From Massilia terrae (GTDB lineage: Bacteria; Pseudomonadota; Gammaproteobacteria; Burkholderiales; Burkholderiaceae_D), in assembly GCF_024753145.1 (NCBI RefSeq), contig NZ_JANUGU010000007.1:233621-297620 (forward strand): a DNA stretch of 64,000 nucleotides, given 5' to 3'. Of the stretch, positions 7,756 to 15,990 are shown in pieces. The notes beneath the pieces were generated by a model. The model was not told the DNA's origin. It ran no database searches and saw only the letters and a list, made by a program, of their open reading frames with translations. The translations under genes were made by a program, and so were the position numbers. Positions within the stretch are counted from its first letter, which is position 1; every line of letters starts with the position of its first letter.

Positions 7756-8529
7756 TCACACCAGCAAGCTCGGCGCCACCGGCACCTCCCCCGCTTCCTT
7801 GACGATCTCGTAGCAGGTGCAAGCCGCCGCCGCCAGCCGGTGCGGGTCGAGGATCTCGATATTCCCCCGGCTGTAATTGATCAGCCCCGCCTGCTGCAGC
7901 GCGCTGGCCGCCTTGGTCACGCCGACCCGCCGCACGCCCAGCGCATGCGCTAAAAATTCATGGGTGAGGTGGAACTTGTCCGACTGCAGCCGGTCGCGCG
8001 TGACCAGCAGCGAGCGCGCCAGCCGCGCCTCCAGCACGTGGAAACGGCTGCACACGGCGATCTGGATCGCCTGCGCCAGCAGGTTGTCGGTATAGCGCGC
8101 CAGCACCCGCTGCAGCGGCGGGCTGTGCGCGAAGGCCTCGCGCAAGGCCTCGCTGTCCATGCGGCTGGCCGTGCCCGCGCGTTGCACCACGGCGCGGGTC
8201 TGGGTGGTGTCGTGCCCCAGCGCCACGGTAGCGCCCAGCATGCCCTCGCGCCCCACCAGCCCCACCTCCAGCGTCATGCGGCCCTCGGCCACCGCCAGCA
8301 GCGAGATCAGGCTGTCGTGCGGGAAGTAGACGTGGCGGATCGGGTCACCCGGTTCGCACAGCACCTCGCCCACCTCGACCCGGACCGGGTCCATGAGCTC
8401 CAGGATGCGTGACAGTTCGGCGGCCGGCAAGGCGGCCAGCAGCAGGTTGGCATTGTGCTCTGCGATACGGCCGGTGCCGCCTGCGGACGCTGGGGTGGGC
8501 TTGCTCGGACGTTCGCGCTTGGACTGCAT
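7756..8529 (-). CDS. Crp/Fnr family transcriptional regulator
   Basis: 257 residues. A cyclic-nucleotide-binding-type beta-roll occupies about residues 30-150 (EVLCEPGDPIRHVYFPHDSL, LVGREGMLGATVALG), followed by the dimerisation helix and a winged helix (THEFLAHALGVRRVGVTKAA, about 190-235). There is no N-terminal Cys cluster of the FNR type, and the cAMP-contact Arg/Ser pair of Crp is not evident, so the ligand is unknown. This GREGMxG subtype is common in Burkholderiales stress regulons. It sits among small envelope and stress genes and could control some of them, but no TTGAT-N4-ATCAA site was noticed nearby. Confidence 0.88.
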   Translation of the reverse strand: MQSKRERPSKPTPASAGGTGRIAEHNANLLLAALPAAELSRILELMDPVRVEVGEVLCEPGDPIRHVYFPHDSLISLLAVAEGRMTLEVGLVGREGMLGATVALGHDTTQTRAVVQRAGTASRMDSEALREAFAHSPPLQRVLARYTDNLLAQAIQIAVCSRFHVLEARLARSLLVTRDRLQSDKFHLTHEFLAHALGVRRVGVTKAASALQQAGLINYSRGNIEILDPHRLAAAACTCYEIVKEAGEVPVAPSLLV

Positions 8530-8728
8530 CTGTTGAGGCCTTTGATGAGACGCGGCAAAGCACAGCCGCTTACATTTGCAAACAATTTAGGCAATCCTAC
8601 GGCCCGCTGAGACCGGGGTATGTACGGTGACGCACGGACGCCAAGTTCATGCCTCACGACAATGGCAGCATGTTCAGGCTCCGGCCTGCCCGCGCCCGCA
8701 AAGCGCCAACATCAAGAAAGGACATTGC

Positions 8729-9487
8729 ATGGACACTCATCAGATTCCACCGGCGCGCCCCGCCAGCCACCATCCGCTGATGATCCTGGCCGCGATTGCC
8801 GTCGTCTTGTTCTGCGCGGTCGGCACCGCCGCCGTGCTTGGCTGGCTGCCCTCGTCCATCGGCGGCACCGCCAACCGTCAACTGAGCGACGCCGACCGCA
8901 TGGCGCTGTCGGCCGGCATGCAGCAGCAAGGCTCGCCCGCCGCACCGGCCGAGCCAGCCCCGCTCCTGGCTGCGGCCGCCCCGGCTCCCGCGCCGCATCC
9001 GCTGGCCCAGCAGTACACCCCTGCCGCCGCGTACGCGCCTCCGCCGCCGGTACCGCAGGCAGCTCCTGCGCCGGCCCCGGCACCGGTCGTCTATGAGCAG
9101 CCGCGCCCGGCCGCCCCGGTCCAGGTGGCCGCCGCCGATCGCCCGGCGCAATGGTGCGGCAACTGCGGCAACATCGAATCGATCCGCACCATTACGTCGC
9201 GCGGCCGTGGCAGCGGCGTCGGCGCGGTCGGCGGCGCCGTGCTGGGCGGCATCCTCGGCCACCAGGTCGGCAGCGGCCGGGGCCAGAGCCTCGCCACCGC
9301 CGCCGGTGCGGTCGGCGGCGCCGTGATCGGCAACCAGGTCGAAGGCAATATGCATCAGGCGCGCAGCTATGAAATCCGGGTCCGCCTGGACGACGGCACC
9401 CTGCGCACCTTCCACCAGAACAGCCCGCCGGCCTGGCATACGGGCGAGCGGGTCCGCATCGTCAAGGGCCACCTGCGCCGCTACTGA
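8729..9487 (+). CDS. Glycine-zipper 2TM protein with N-terminal anchor
   Basis: 252 residues from the ATG at 8729 (AAGAAAGGACATTGC upstream; the longer frame from 8627 lacks one). An N-terminal membrane segment (about 18-40) is followed by a Pro/Ala-rich periplasmic linker (70-137), a CGNCG motif (143-147), an IESIRTI segment, a glycine zipper (about 161-204) and a beta-rich tail ending HLRRY. The IESI, zipper and DDGTLRTFHQ tail match the lipoprotein at 348-833, so this is an anchored paralogue with a long linker. The CxxC-like pair is an extra feature. It ends at a strong terminator. Confidence 0.85.
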   Translation: MDTHQIPPARPASHHPLMILAAIAVVLFCAVGTAAVLGWLPSSIGGTANRQLSDADRMALSAGMQQQGSPAAPAEPAPLLAAAAPAPAPHPLAQQYTPAAAYAPPPPVPQAAPAPAPAPVVYEQPRPAAPVQVAAADRPAQWCGNCGNIESIRTITSRGRGSGVGAVGGAVLGGILGHQVGSGRGQSLATAAGAVGGAVIGNQVEGNMHQARSYEIRVRLDDGTLRTFHQNSPPAWHTGERVRIVKGHLRRY

Positions 9488-9506
9488 GCACCCTGCCTCC
9501 CCTGGC

Positions 9507-9546
9507 AACCGGGACCGGCCCTCGCGGCGGTCCCGGTTTTCTTTTT
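9507..9546 (+). terminator. Rho-independent terminator
   Basis: ACCGGGACC pairs perfectly with GGTCCCGGT around a GC-rich loop and runs into TTTCTTTTT, 20 bases after the stop of the glycine-zipper gene. Confidence 0.88.
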
Positions 9547-9644
9547 GACAATGTGCGCTAGCGCACGGAAGCGAATATTGCCGAGGCCCACAATCGATTC
9601 ACGCTAAGCCCATGAGCTGCACCTCACCAATGAAGGAGTGCTGC

Positions 9645-9872
9645 ATGAACACCATGACGTGGATCGGCATCATCGTTTGGGGCATGATCATCACCGGCTT
9701 CGGCCTGGCGGCGGCCGGCACGCCCACCGGCATCCAGCCCGAGCTGCAGGCGCACGACGTGGTGTTCCTGGTCACCGGAGGCCTGCTGACCATCCTCATC
9801 GGCATCGCCGGGGTGCTCGGCGTCATGGGCTGGATCCCCGGCCTGCGTAATGATCAGAAATCGCTCGCCTAA
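9645..9872 (+). CDS. Small two-span membrane protein
   Basis: 75 residues with two hydrophobic spans (MTWIGIIVWGMIITGFGLAA and VFLVTGGLLTILIGIAGVLG) and a short charged tail. The ATG at 9645 is picked because GAAGGAG ends 8 bases upstream; the in-frame earlier ATG lacks a ribosome site. No named family is recognised. It lies between the glycine-zipper gene and an lmo0937-type peptide in a run of small stress-type membrane proteins and is preceded at 9557-9570 by a variant of the motif described for 7230-7243. Confidence 0.65.
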   Translation: MNTMTWIGIIVWGMIITGFGLAAAGTPTGIQPELQAHDVVFLVTGGLLTILIGIAGVLGVMGWIPGLRNDQKSLA

Positions 9873-9959
9873 CGTACGTCAGCGAACGGAGCGCCCGCTC
9901 CAAGGTCTTCATACTTGCACCCAAGCCGCCCAAGCGGCCTCATCCAAGGAGGACCTATC

Positions 9960-10106
9960 ATGCTCTATACCATTGCCGTCATACTGATCATCCTGTGGCT
10001 GCTCGGTGTGGTGACCTCGTACACCGTCGGGGGCTTCATCCACATCCTGCTGGTCGTCGCCATCATCATGATCCTGGTGCGCCTGATCAGCGGACGCGGC
10101 ATATAA
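9960..10106 (+). CDS. lmo0937 family membrane peptide
   Basis: 48 residues: MLYTIAVILIILWLLGVVTS, then YTVGGFIHILLVVAIIMILV and a short RLISGRGI tail. This matches the lmo0937 family, two-helix membrane peptides often induced by stress, function unknown. A perfect AAGGAGG ribosome site precedes the ATG by about 7 bases. The upstream motif GTCAGCGAACGGAG (9878-9891) is shared with 7230-7243. A terminator-like hairpin follows at 10130-10181. Confidence 0.88.
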   Translation: MLYTIAVILIILWLLGVVTSYTVGGFIHILLVVAIIMILVRLISGRGI

Positions 10107-10129
10107 CGCATCACTTCGCCGGACCCGGT

Positions 10130-10181
10130 CCGTTTCGCGATTGCGCCTGCGCAGGCGTGACGGCGAAACGGATCGCTTTTT
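10130..10181 (+). terminator. Long-stem terminator
   Basis: CCGTTTCGC (10130-10138) pairs with GCGAAACGG (10163-10171), with a second inner stem GCCTGCGCAGGC, followed by ATCGCTTTTT. It ends the lmo0937-type gene just before nudK. Confidence 0.75.
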
Positions 10182-10199
10182 CACGCCTCCACGCTCCCC

Positions 10200-10775
10200 A
10201 TGCAAGACGACCCGATCCGCATCATCGGGCAAGATGTATTGTCCGACCAGTACTGCCCGCTCAAGCAGGTCACCTACGACCAGCGCTGCAGCGACGGCAG
10301 CTGGCAGCGCCAGACGCGCGAGGTCTATGAATCGGCCAGCGGCGCCGCGGTCCTGCTGTACGACCGCGACCGCCGCACGGTGCAGCTGACCCGCCAGTTC
10401 CGCATCGGCTCGCGCCTGGCCGGCCACGACGGCTTCCTGGTCGAGGCCGCCGCCGGCATGCTCGACGGTGAAGATCCCGAGCAGCGCATCCGCGACGAAA
10501 TCTTCGAGGAAACGGGCTACCGGGTCGAGCGCGTCGACAAGGTGCTGGAACTGTTCGCCAGCCCCGCCTCGCTGACCGAGCGCGTGCATTACTTCGTGGC
10601 CGCCTTCACGCCGGCGATGCGCGAAGCGAAGGGTGGCGGCAAACGCGACGAGGGCGAGGACATCGAGCTGGTCGAGCTGTCCTACGAAGACGCCTTCGCG
10701 CGCGTCGCCAGCGGCGAGATCGCCGACGCCAAAACTGTCATACTCTTACAGTACCTGCAGTTGCACTTGGTCTGA
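10200..10775 (+). CDS. nudK: NUDIX hydrolase, NudK-like nucleoside-diphosphate-sugar pyrophosphatase
   Basis: 191 residues, the usual NudK length. The Nudix box is AAGMLDGEDPEQRIRDEIFE followed by ETGY, with the EExG metal-binding core and the NudK-type Ala/Asp variants at the first Gly and Arg positions. Flanking family features are the GAAVLLYDRDRRTVQLTRQF strand pair, FLVEAAAGML, and the ASPASLTERVHYFVA segment. E. coli NudK hydrolyses GDP-mannose to GMP and mannose 1-phosphate; the same or a related NDP-sugar or ADP-ribose activity is expected in the cytoplasm. It starts directly after a terminator and has no obvious partner gene. Confidence 0.88.
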   Translation: MQDDPIRIIGQDVLSDQYCPLKQVTYDQRCSDGSWQRQTREVYESASGAAVLLYDRDRRTVQLTRQFRIGSRLAGHDGFLVEAAAGMLDGEDPEQRIRDEIFEETGYRVERVDKVLELFASPASLTERVHYFVAAFTPAMREAKGGGKRDEGEDIELVELSYEDAFARVASGEIADAKTVILLQYLQLHLV

Positions 10776-10868
10776 TGTGCGGCGGCGGCGCGCAATCCTA
10801 AGCAGGATCAAGGACGGATCCTGTTCGGTGAGCAATAGTATTCCCTCGTCCTCCGGAATCAAGCCGCC

Positions 10869-11333
10869 ATGCAAAGCACATCCGACACCAGCGCACTCGT
10901 CCACGACACCAGCCACGGCCTGGCCTTGTGGAATCCGAGCGTGGCAGCCTGCTGGAGCGTGGTGTTCACGCCCGCTTTCGGCGCCTGGCTGCTGATGCGC
11001 AACTGGGAAGCGCTGGGCGAACCGCGCCAGGCCGCGATCGCGCGCAAATGGTTCGTGTTCAGTGTCGGCCTGCTGGTGGTGCGGCTGATCTCCGGCGCGC
11101 TCAATGCGCGCCTGAACAGCCAGTCCAACCTGCTGCTGTGGTTCAGCTGGGCCTATCTGCTGGCCTGGTGGATCGCTGCCGCCGCCCCGCAGGCGCGGCT
11201 GGTGCGGGCGCGCTTCGGCGCCGACTTTCCGCGCCAGGGCTGGGACTACGCGCTGCTGCTGGCGGTGGCGGGCGGCATCGCCTACCAGCTGCTGTCGGCG
11301 CTGCTGGGCTGGCTGCTGCGCGCGCTGACCTGA
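10869..11333 (+). CDS. Hypothetical membrane protein
   Basis: 154 residues with about four hydrophobic segments: around residues 20-45 (WNPSVAACWSVVFTPAFGAW), 62-82 (FVFSVGLLVVRLISG), 88-108 (LLLWFSWAYLLAWWIAAA) and 130-152. The spacing WxPxxxxxWSxxFTPxFGAxL resembles uncharacterised Gram-negative inner-membrane proteins, but no Pfam family is named with confidence. It lies 93 bases after nudK. No strong ribosome site was noticed. Confidence 0.6.
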   Translation: MQSTSDTSALVHDTSHGLALWNPSVAACWSVVFTPAFGAWLLMRNWEALGEPRQAAIARKWFVFSVGLLVVRLISGALNARLNSQSNLLLWFSWAYLLAWWIAAAAPQARLVRARFGADFPRQGWDYALLLAVAGGIAYQLLSALLGWLLRALT

Positions 11334-11397
11334 AACGCGTTGGCGTGGCGGCGCCAAACCGCCGACAATAGCGCGAGTTCCAACAGCGGAGACCGCT

Positions 11398-11946
11398 ATG
11401 CCCCCTCGCCACCCCCTCCTCCTTGCCGCGTGCGCCGCGGCGCTGGCCCTGCCGGCCGCGGCCCAGACCATCAAGCCCGGCCTGTGGGAAGTCACCAACA
11501 ACCTCGGCGACCCGAGCGGCCAGGTGCAAGGGGCCATGGCCGAGCTGCAGCGGCAGATGGCCCGGATGCCGCCCGACCAGCGCAAGATGATGGAACAGAT
11601 GATGGCGCAGAACGGCGTGCAGATGAGCCCGGACACGGGCGGGCTGGTGGCCCGGATCTGCGTGACGCCCGATATGGTCAGGAATGGCGAACTGCCCGTG
11701 AGCCAGGACGGCAACTGCAGCCAGAGCCATTCGCCGGTGAGCGGCGGCAAGATGAACTTCACCTTCAACTGCCCCGGCACGCGGACCAGCGGCAGCGGCG
11801 AAGTGACCTTCCGCAGCGATACCAGCTACACGCTGAAGGCCCAGGTACTCCGCGGCGGCAATCCGACCCCGGTCACGGTCGATTCCGACGCCCGCTGGCT
11901 GGGTGCCGATTGCGGGGTCGTGCGGCCGGTGGCGCTGCCGAAGTAG
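11398..11946 (+). CDS. DUF3617 family periplasmic protein
   Basis: 182 residues. A signal peptide (about 1-23, cleavage after AAA) is followed by the family start IKPGLWEVTNNLGD and the family's Met/Gln-rich helix (MARMPPDQRKMMEQMMAQNG). Cys residues follow in ARICVTPDM, DGNCSQ, FNCPG and ADCG, enough for two disulfides. DUF3617 proteins are small periplasmic proteins of unknown role, common in Burkholderiales. Monocistronic by appearance; the hairpin at 11955-11983 starts 9 bases after the stop. Confidence 0.85.
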   Translation: MPPRHPLLLAACAAALALPAAAQTIKPGLWEVTNNLGDPSGQVQGAMAELQRQMARMPPDQRKMMEQMMAQNGVQMSPDTGGLVARICVTPDMVRNGELPVSQDGNCSQSHSPVSGGKMNFTFNCPGTRTSGSGEVTFRSDTSYTLKAQVLRGGNPTPVTVDSDARWLGADCGVVRPVALPK

Positions 11947-11954
11947 CCCCCAAC

Positions 11955-11983
11955 CGTTCGTTCCCGCGCAGGCGGGAACGACG
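11955..11983. repeat. Dispersed hairpin, CGTTCCCGC type
   Basis: CGTTCGTTCCCGC / GGCGGGAACGACG, near-perfect inverted arms around GCA between two convergent genes. Same family as 7665-7690; it may serve as a bidirectional terminator. Confidence 0.65.
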
Positions 11984-12004
11984 AATTGAAGCTGACGAAA
12001 AGTT

Positions 12005-12841
12005 TCAGCAGCCCTCGACAAACGCCAGATACAGCTCCCGCGCCTGCCTCGCCACCGGCCCCGCCTCCAGCGTGCGCCCTTCATACCGCACGCACGGCGT
12101 GACCTTGCCGTAATTGCCGGTGCTGAAGATCTCGCGCGCCGTCCCCAGCTCCGCCGGCTTCACGCTGCGCTGCTCGACTTCAATCCCCACCTTGCCCAGC
12201 AACGCGATCACCCGCGCCCGCGTGATGCCGGCGAGGAAAGTCCCATTGTCCACCGGCGTCACCACCTTGCCCTCTTCGGTAACGAGGAACAGGTTGGACG
12301 ACGCAAACTCCGCCACATTGCCCTGCGCATCGAGCATGATCGCCTGGTCGAAGCCGCGCTCCTTCGCCTCGCGCATCGCCTTGGTCGAGTTGGCATACAG
12401 CGCGGAGGCCTTGGCGTCGGTCGGCGCCATGTCCGGCTCCGGACGGCGCAAGGTCGACAGGCAGGCCGAGAAGCCGGTGAAGGCCGGCAGCGGCGCATCG
12501 AACAGGGTCAGCGCAAAGCCCGTCTTCTCCGGCTCCGGAATCAGGAAGCCAGCCGAGGCGAACACCAGCGGCCGCACATACAGCTCGGCGTCCGCCGGGA
12601 ACTTGGCCACGCCTTCGCGCACCAGCGCTTCCATCTCGTCCACCGACAGCGGGCAGCGCAGGCCCAGCTTGTCGGCCGAGCGTACCACGCGCTCCAGGTG
12701 CGGGCGCAGGTCGGGCAGCTTGCCGCGCATCGCGCGCGCGCCGTCGAATACCGACGAGCCCAGCCACACACTGTGATCCATCGCCCCGTACAGCGGGACG
12801 TTCCCTTCGTGCCATTCGCCGTTGAAATAAGTCAGGTACAT
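12005..12841 (-). CDS. Class IV aminotransferase, branched-chain type
   Basis: 278 residues with the fold-type IV PLP pattern. The catalytic Lys is Lys144 in TDAKASALYANSTKAM and the PLP-contacting Glu is Glu178 in NVAEFASSNLF; the phosphate-binding region is FLAGITRARV. The N-terminal MYLTYFNGEWHEGNVPLYGA and SVFDGARAM segments fit IlvE-like branched-chain aminotransferases, which interconvert Val, Leu or Ile with their keto acids using glutamate. At 278 residues it is shorter than E. coli IlvE (about 309), so a D-amino-acid-transaminase-like specificity is possible. Stands alone between convergent and divergent neighbours. Confidence 0.85.
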   Translation of the reverse strand: MYLTYFNGEWHEGNVPLYGAMDHSVWLGSSVFDGARAMRGKLPDLRPHLERVVRSADKLGLRCPLSVDEMEALVREGVAKFPADAELYVRPLVFASAGFLIPEPEKTGFALTLFDAPLPAFTGFSACLSTLRRPEPDMAPTDAKASALYANSTKAMREAKERGFDQAIMLDAQGNVAEFASSNLFLVTEEGKVVTPVDNGTFLAGITRARVIALLGKVGIEVEQRSVKPAELGTAREIFSTGNYGKVTPCVRYEGRTLEAGPVARQARELYLAFVEGC

Positions 12842-12995
12842 GCTTCCCCCTAGTTTCTCGATCCAAAAGTGTACCGCAGATGAAGGGAACTTTCCGCGCA
12901 GCCATCACGTAGTGTTCGCTCCCGAACAAAGTGCCCAGGCTGCCGCGCGTACACTATGCTTTCCGGTTGAGAGGCCGGGACACGAAAGGAAGCAC

Positions 12996-14384
12996 ATGAA
13001 CAGGAAATTTCCCGCCGGCTGGCTGTTCTGGCTGCTCTTCAGCATCGTTATCGTTGCCTGCAAGACCTTGCCCGACGCCAGAGCGCTGCCGGAACAGGCG
13101 CTGGGCGCGACCCCGACCATCGCCACCGGCAAGGGCGTGCTGCCGCCGCAGAAAGCCGCCCAACTGGCCGCGCGCCGCTGGGCCAATGCCGGGGGCGACC
13201 TCAAGCAGATCGCGGTGCTGGAGGAACAAGCCACCGGCGTGCCCCTGATCGCCGGCAACAAGGTCACCCTGCTGTTCGACGGCCCCGCCACCATGCGCGA
13301 CATGATGGCCGCCGTGCGCGCCGCCACCACCACCATCAACCTGGAAACCTATATTTTCGACCGCGACAAGATCGGGCTCGAATTCGCCGACCTGCTGATC
13401 GAGAAGCGCCGCCAGGGCGTGATCGTCAACGTCATGTACGACGCCGTCGGCACCCTCGGCACGCCGCAGGAATTTTTCGACCACATGAAGGACGCCGGCA
13501 TCAACCTGATTGCCTTCAATCCCGTCAATCCGGCCGCGCGCCCCGGCAAGTGGGAGCTGAACAACCGCGACCACCGCAAGGTGCTGGTGGTGGACGGCAA
13601 GGTCGGCTTCACGGGCGGCATCAACATCAGCAGCACCTACGCCAACAGCTCCTTCTTCCGCTCGCGTTCGAAACCGGAACCGGGCGATGAGCACAAGGTC
13701 GGCTGGCGCGACACCCACATCAAGATCGAAGGCCCGGCCGTCGCCACCTTGCAATGGGCCTTTATCAACAACTGGGTCAGGCAGGCTGCCGGCGAGCTGC
13801 CGCGCGCCAACTACTTCCCGCCGCTGGCGGCCGCCGGCGACAAGATCGTGCGCGTGCTCGCCACCGAACCGGACCGCGAATCCTCGATCTACAAATCGCT
13901 GCTGGTGGCGCTGGGCGAAGCGAAGCAATCGATCCACATCACCAGCGCCTATTTCGTTCCGGACCAGCAGGTGATCGACGCGCTCACCGCGGCCGCGCGG
14001 CGCGGCGTCGACGTGCGCCTGATCTTGCCCGGCGTGTCCGACCACAGCCTGGTGTTCCACGCCGGCCAGTCCTTCTACGACGAGTTGCTGGAAAACAGCG
14101 TGCACATCTTCCAGCTCCAGGTCGCGACCCTGCATGCAAAGACCGCGGTGATCGACAGCGCCTGGTCGACCATCGGTTCGGCCAACATCGACCGCCGCAG
14201 CTTCATCCACAACTACGAGCTGAACGTGGTGGTGATCGACCCGGCCTTTGGCCAGGACATGGAGAGCGCCTTCAATGAAGACCTGAAGGACTCGAAGGAA
14301 GTGACGCTGCAGCAGTGGCGCAAGCGCCCCCTGGCCGACCGCTTCAAGGAATGGCTGGGGCGCATGGCGGAATACTGGATCTAG
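12996..14384 (+). CDS. cls: Phospholipase D-like / cardiolipin synthase family protein
   Basis: 462 residues from the ATG at 12996 (GAAAGGAAGCAC upstream). The N-terminus is a hydrophobic segment ending IVACKTL, which could be a lipoprotein signal or a membrane anchor. Two phospholipase D HKD motifs are complete: HRKVLVVDG at His193 and HAKTAVIDS at His380, each followed by the GG/GS-x-N partner (GGINIS, GSANID). Two motifs with one anchor match bacterial ClsA/ClsC-type synthases that make cardiolipin. Its stop codon overlaps the stop of the convergent gene at CTAG. Confidence 0.88.
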   Translation: MNRKFPAGWLFWLLFSIVIVACKTLPDARALPEQALGATPTIATGKGVLPPQKAAQLAARRWANAGGDLKQIAVLEEQATGVPLIAGNKVTLLFDGPATMRDMMAAVRAATTTINLETYIFDRDKIGLEFADLLIEKRRQGVIVNVMYDAVGTLGTPQEFFDHMKDAGINLIAFNPVNPAARPGKWELNNRDHRKVLVVDGKVGFTGGINISSTYANSSFFRSRSKPEPGDEHKVGWRDTHIKIEGPAVATLQWAFINNWVRQAAGELPRANYFPPLAAAGDKIVRVLATEPDRESSIYKSLLVALGEAKQSIHITSAYFVPDQQVIDALTAAARRGVDVRLILPGVSDHSLVFHAGQSFYDELLENSVHIFQLQVATLHAKTAVIDSAWSTIGSANIDRRSFIHNYELNVVVIDPAFGQDMESAFNEDLKDSKEVTLQQWRKRPLADRFKEWLGRMAEYWI

Positions 14385-14809
14385 CGCGACGCAGCCGGCC
14401 CCCGTTCGCCCGCGCCGCCGGCCACCGCTTTCGTCCCCAGGCGGGTCAGCACCAGCCACGCGAACAGCAGCGCGCCGATCCCGATCACGATCGAAGCCAC
14501 GCCGACCACCGGCTCGGCCGCCGCGTGGCCCTTGATCCGCAGCGCCAGCGCGCCCAGCATCGCCGGCACGCCGAGATTGTGCAGCCAGAACTGCGCGGTC
14601 GCCACCGGGCCTTCGACGGTGCGCGGATCGAGCATGCCGATCAGCCCGAACAGCGCCATCGAGACCCAGCCCAGCAGGTTCAGGTGCGCATGCACGGGGG
14701 TGAGCGCGTGGTCGCCCGTGGCTCCCATGACGATGCCCATCGCCACCGCGACGACGAAATAGATGGCCGCCAGGCGAAACCAGGCGCGGCTGCGAGCATT
14801 GTCGGTCAT
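14381..14809 (-). CDS. Small haem-copper-oxidase-subunit-I-like membrane protein
   Basis: 142 residues with four predicted spans. The ATG at 14809 overlaps the stop of the upstream gene (ATGA), which fixes the start and implies translational coupling. The segment PVHAHLNLLGWVSMALFGLI carries the His-x-His-x-N-x-x-G-W signature seen in cbb3/NorB-type subunit I helices, but the protein is far too short for a full subunit (over 450 residues). Such stand-alone proteins are usually annotated as cytochrome-c-oxidase-like; whether it binds haem is unknown. It is paired with a SnoaL/NTF2-like gene and lies under a divergent TetR regulator. Confidence 0.65.
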   Translation of the reverse strand: MTDNARSRAWFRLAAIYFVVAVAMGIVMGATGDHALTPVHAHLNLLGWVSMALFGLIGMLDPRTVEGPVATAQFWLHNLGVPAMLGALALRIKGHAAAEPVVGVASIVIGIGALLFAWLVLTRLGTKAVAGGAGERGPAASR

Positions 14810-15270
14810 TGCGTGGCTCCTTCCTGCCCGGCAGCCGCCACCGTCGGCGTGGCGCCCAATTGCTGCATGATCGATGCCAGGTCGATCCACACGTTCTCGC
14901 GGCGGATCAGCCCGTCCGGCGCCATGTCGAACACGTGCAGCAGGCGAAAGCTCAGGCTCTTGCCCTGCCCCGGAATCCCGAACGGCGTGCCCGGCGCGGT
15001 GCCTTCCCACAGGCTCTCGTCGACCACGAAGTCCGGTCCGTAGTAGCGCCGCAGCGAAGTCACCTTTTCGCCGGACAGGTCGGCGAACAGTGCGTCGTAG
15101 AAGCCGCGCGCCTGCTGCCGCCCGTGCAGCGGGCCGGTGGGCGAGCCCACCACGTCATGCTCGACGTCCGCCACCATCGTGCTCAGCACGCCTTCGACGT
15201 CGTCCTCCGCCTCGAAGCGGAAATGGCGGTCGATCATGTGGTCGAACTGCTCCTTGGTCATCTTTTCCAT
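14806..15270 (-). CDS. SnoaL/NTF2-like fold protein
   Basis: 154 residues. The pattern MIDRHFRFEAEDDVEGVLST, DVEHDVVGSPTGPLHGRQQA, RGFYDALFADL and the later VFDMAPDGLIRRENVWIDL fits the NTF2-like cone fold (SnoaL or ester-cyclase type). These are small cytoplasmic enzymes or binding proteins for hydrophobic ligands; the substrate here is unknown. GAGGAGCACC precedes the ATG at 15270. It is the first gene of a two-gene operon with the membrane protein, divergent from the TetR gene, which probably represses it. Confidence 0.75.
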   Translation of the reverse strand: MEKMTKEQFDHMIDRHFRFEAEDDVEGVLSTMVADVEHDVVGSPTGPLHGRQQARGFYDALFADLSGEKVTSLRRYYGPDFVVDESLWEGTAPGTPFGIPGQGKSLSFRLLHVFDMAPDGLIRRENVWIDLASIMQQLGATPTVAAAGQEGATQ

Positions 15271-15295
15271 GGTGCTCCTCTTTCAGGATGAAGTA

Positions 15296-15336
15296 TAATG
15301 AGACTCAAATCTATTCGTGAGACAGTGTCTCATTAT
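15296..15336. promoter_or_regulatory. Palindromic operator between TetR gene and its target
   Basis: The divergent gap holds GAGACAGTGTCTC (15319-15331), a perfect 13-base palindrome. A further AATGAGAC (about 15296-15303) pairs with GTCTCATT (15327-15334). TetR repressors bind such dyads in the shared promoter, so this probably controls both 15343-15990 and the SnoaL operon. Its position argues for the later start (15343) of the TetR gene. Confidence 0.65.
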
Positions 15337-15342
15337 GACCCC

Positions 15343-15990
15343 ATGAACGTAAAGACGTCAAGCAGAAACGCCGGATCCGCATCAAGCGGCGCAGGCCGCG
15401 CCAATCAACGCCGCCGGACCCGGCGCGCGCTCATCGAGGCCGCGCTGGCGCTGTGCGAGGGCGGGCGCAAGCCCAGCTTCCCGGAAGTGGCCGAGCGCGC
15501 CATGGTTTCGCGCGCCACGGCCTATCGCTATTACGCCTCGGTGGAGGACCTGATCAGCGATGCGATGTTCGAACGCGCGGTGCCGCCGCTGGAAAGCTTC
15601 TGCGATGTCGCAAAGGACGATCCGGCCGACATGGCAGCCCGCGCGGCGCGCAATATGAACAAGCTCCTGATGGACGACGAGGTCGGCCTGCACGCGGTCG
15701 AACGCTCCTTCATGTCGGCCTGGCTGGACAATCCGCAGCAATCGCGTCCGCCCCGTCCCGCGCGCCGGATGCAGTACATCGGTCCGATTGTCGCGTCATT
15801 GGAAGGCCAGCTGGCGCCGGCCGCGCGACAGCGGCTCGCCCACGCCTTGGCGATGCTGATGGGAACGGAGGCGGCCTTGTCGCTGCGCGATGTCGCGGGC
15901 GCCAGCGTCGACGAGGCACTGGCCGCCTGCGGCTGGGCGGCGCAAGCGCTGGTGCAGCAGGCGCTGGCCGACGCCGGCGAGAAAAACTAG
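15343..15990 (+). CDS. TetR/AcrR family transcriptional regulator
   Basis: 215 residues. The N-terminal helix-turn-helix includes RRTRRALIEAALALCEGG, PSFPEVAERAMVSRATAYRY and YASVEDLISDAMFE (about residues 20-80), a typical TetR DNA-binding domain. The C-terminal helical ligand-binding domain is not assignable to a subfamily. An upstream in-frame ATG at 15298 would place the operator palindrome inside the gene, so 15343 is preferred. Divergent from the SnoaL/oxidase-like pair; the inducer is unknown. The stop overlaps the end of the convergent phosphoesterase gene by 4 bases. Confidence 0.85.
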   Translation: MNVKTSSRNAGSASSGAGRANQRRRTRRALIEAALALCEGGRKPSFPEVAERAMVSRATAYRYYASVEDLISDAMFERAVPPLESFCDVAKDDPADMAARAARNMNKLLMDDEVGLHAVERSFMSAWLDNPQQSRPPRPARRMQYIGPIVASLEGQLAPAARQRLAHALAMLMGTEAALSLRDVAGASVDEALAACGWAAQALVQQALADAGEKN

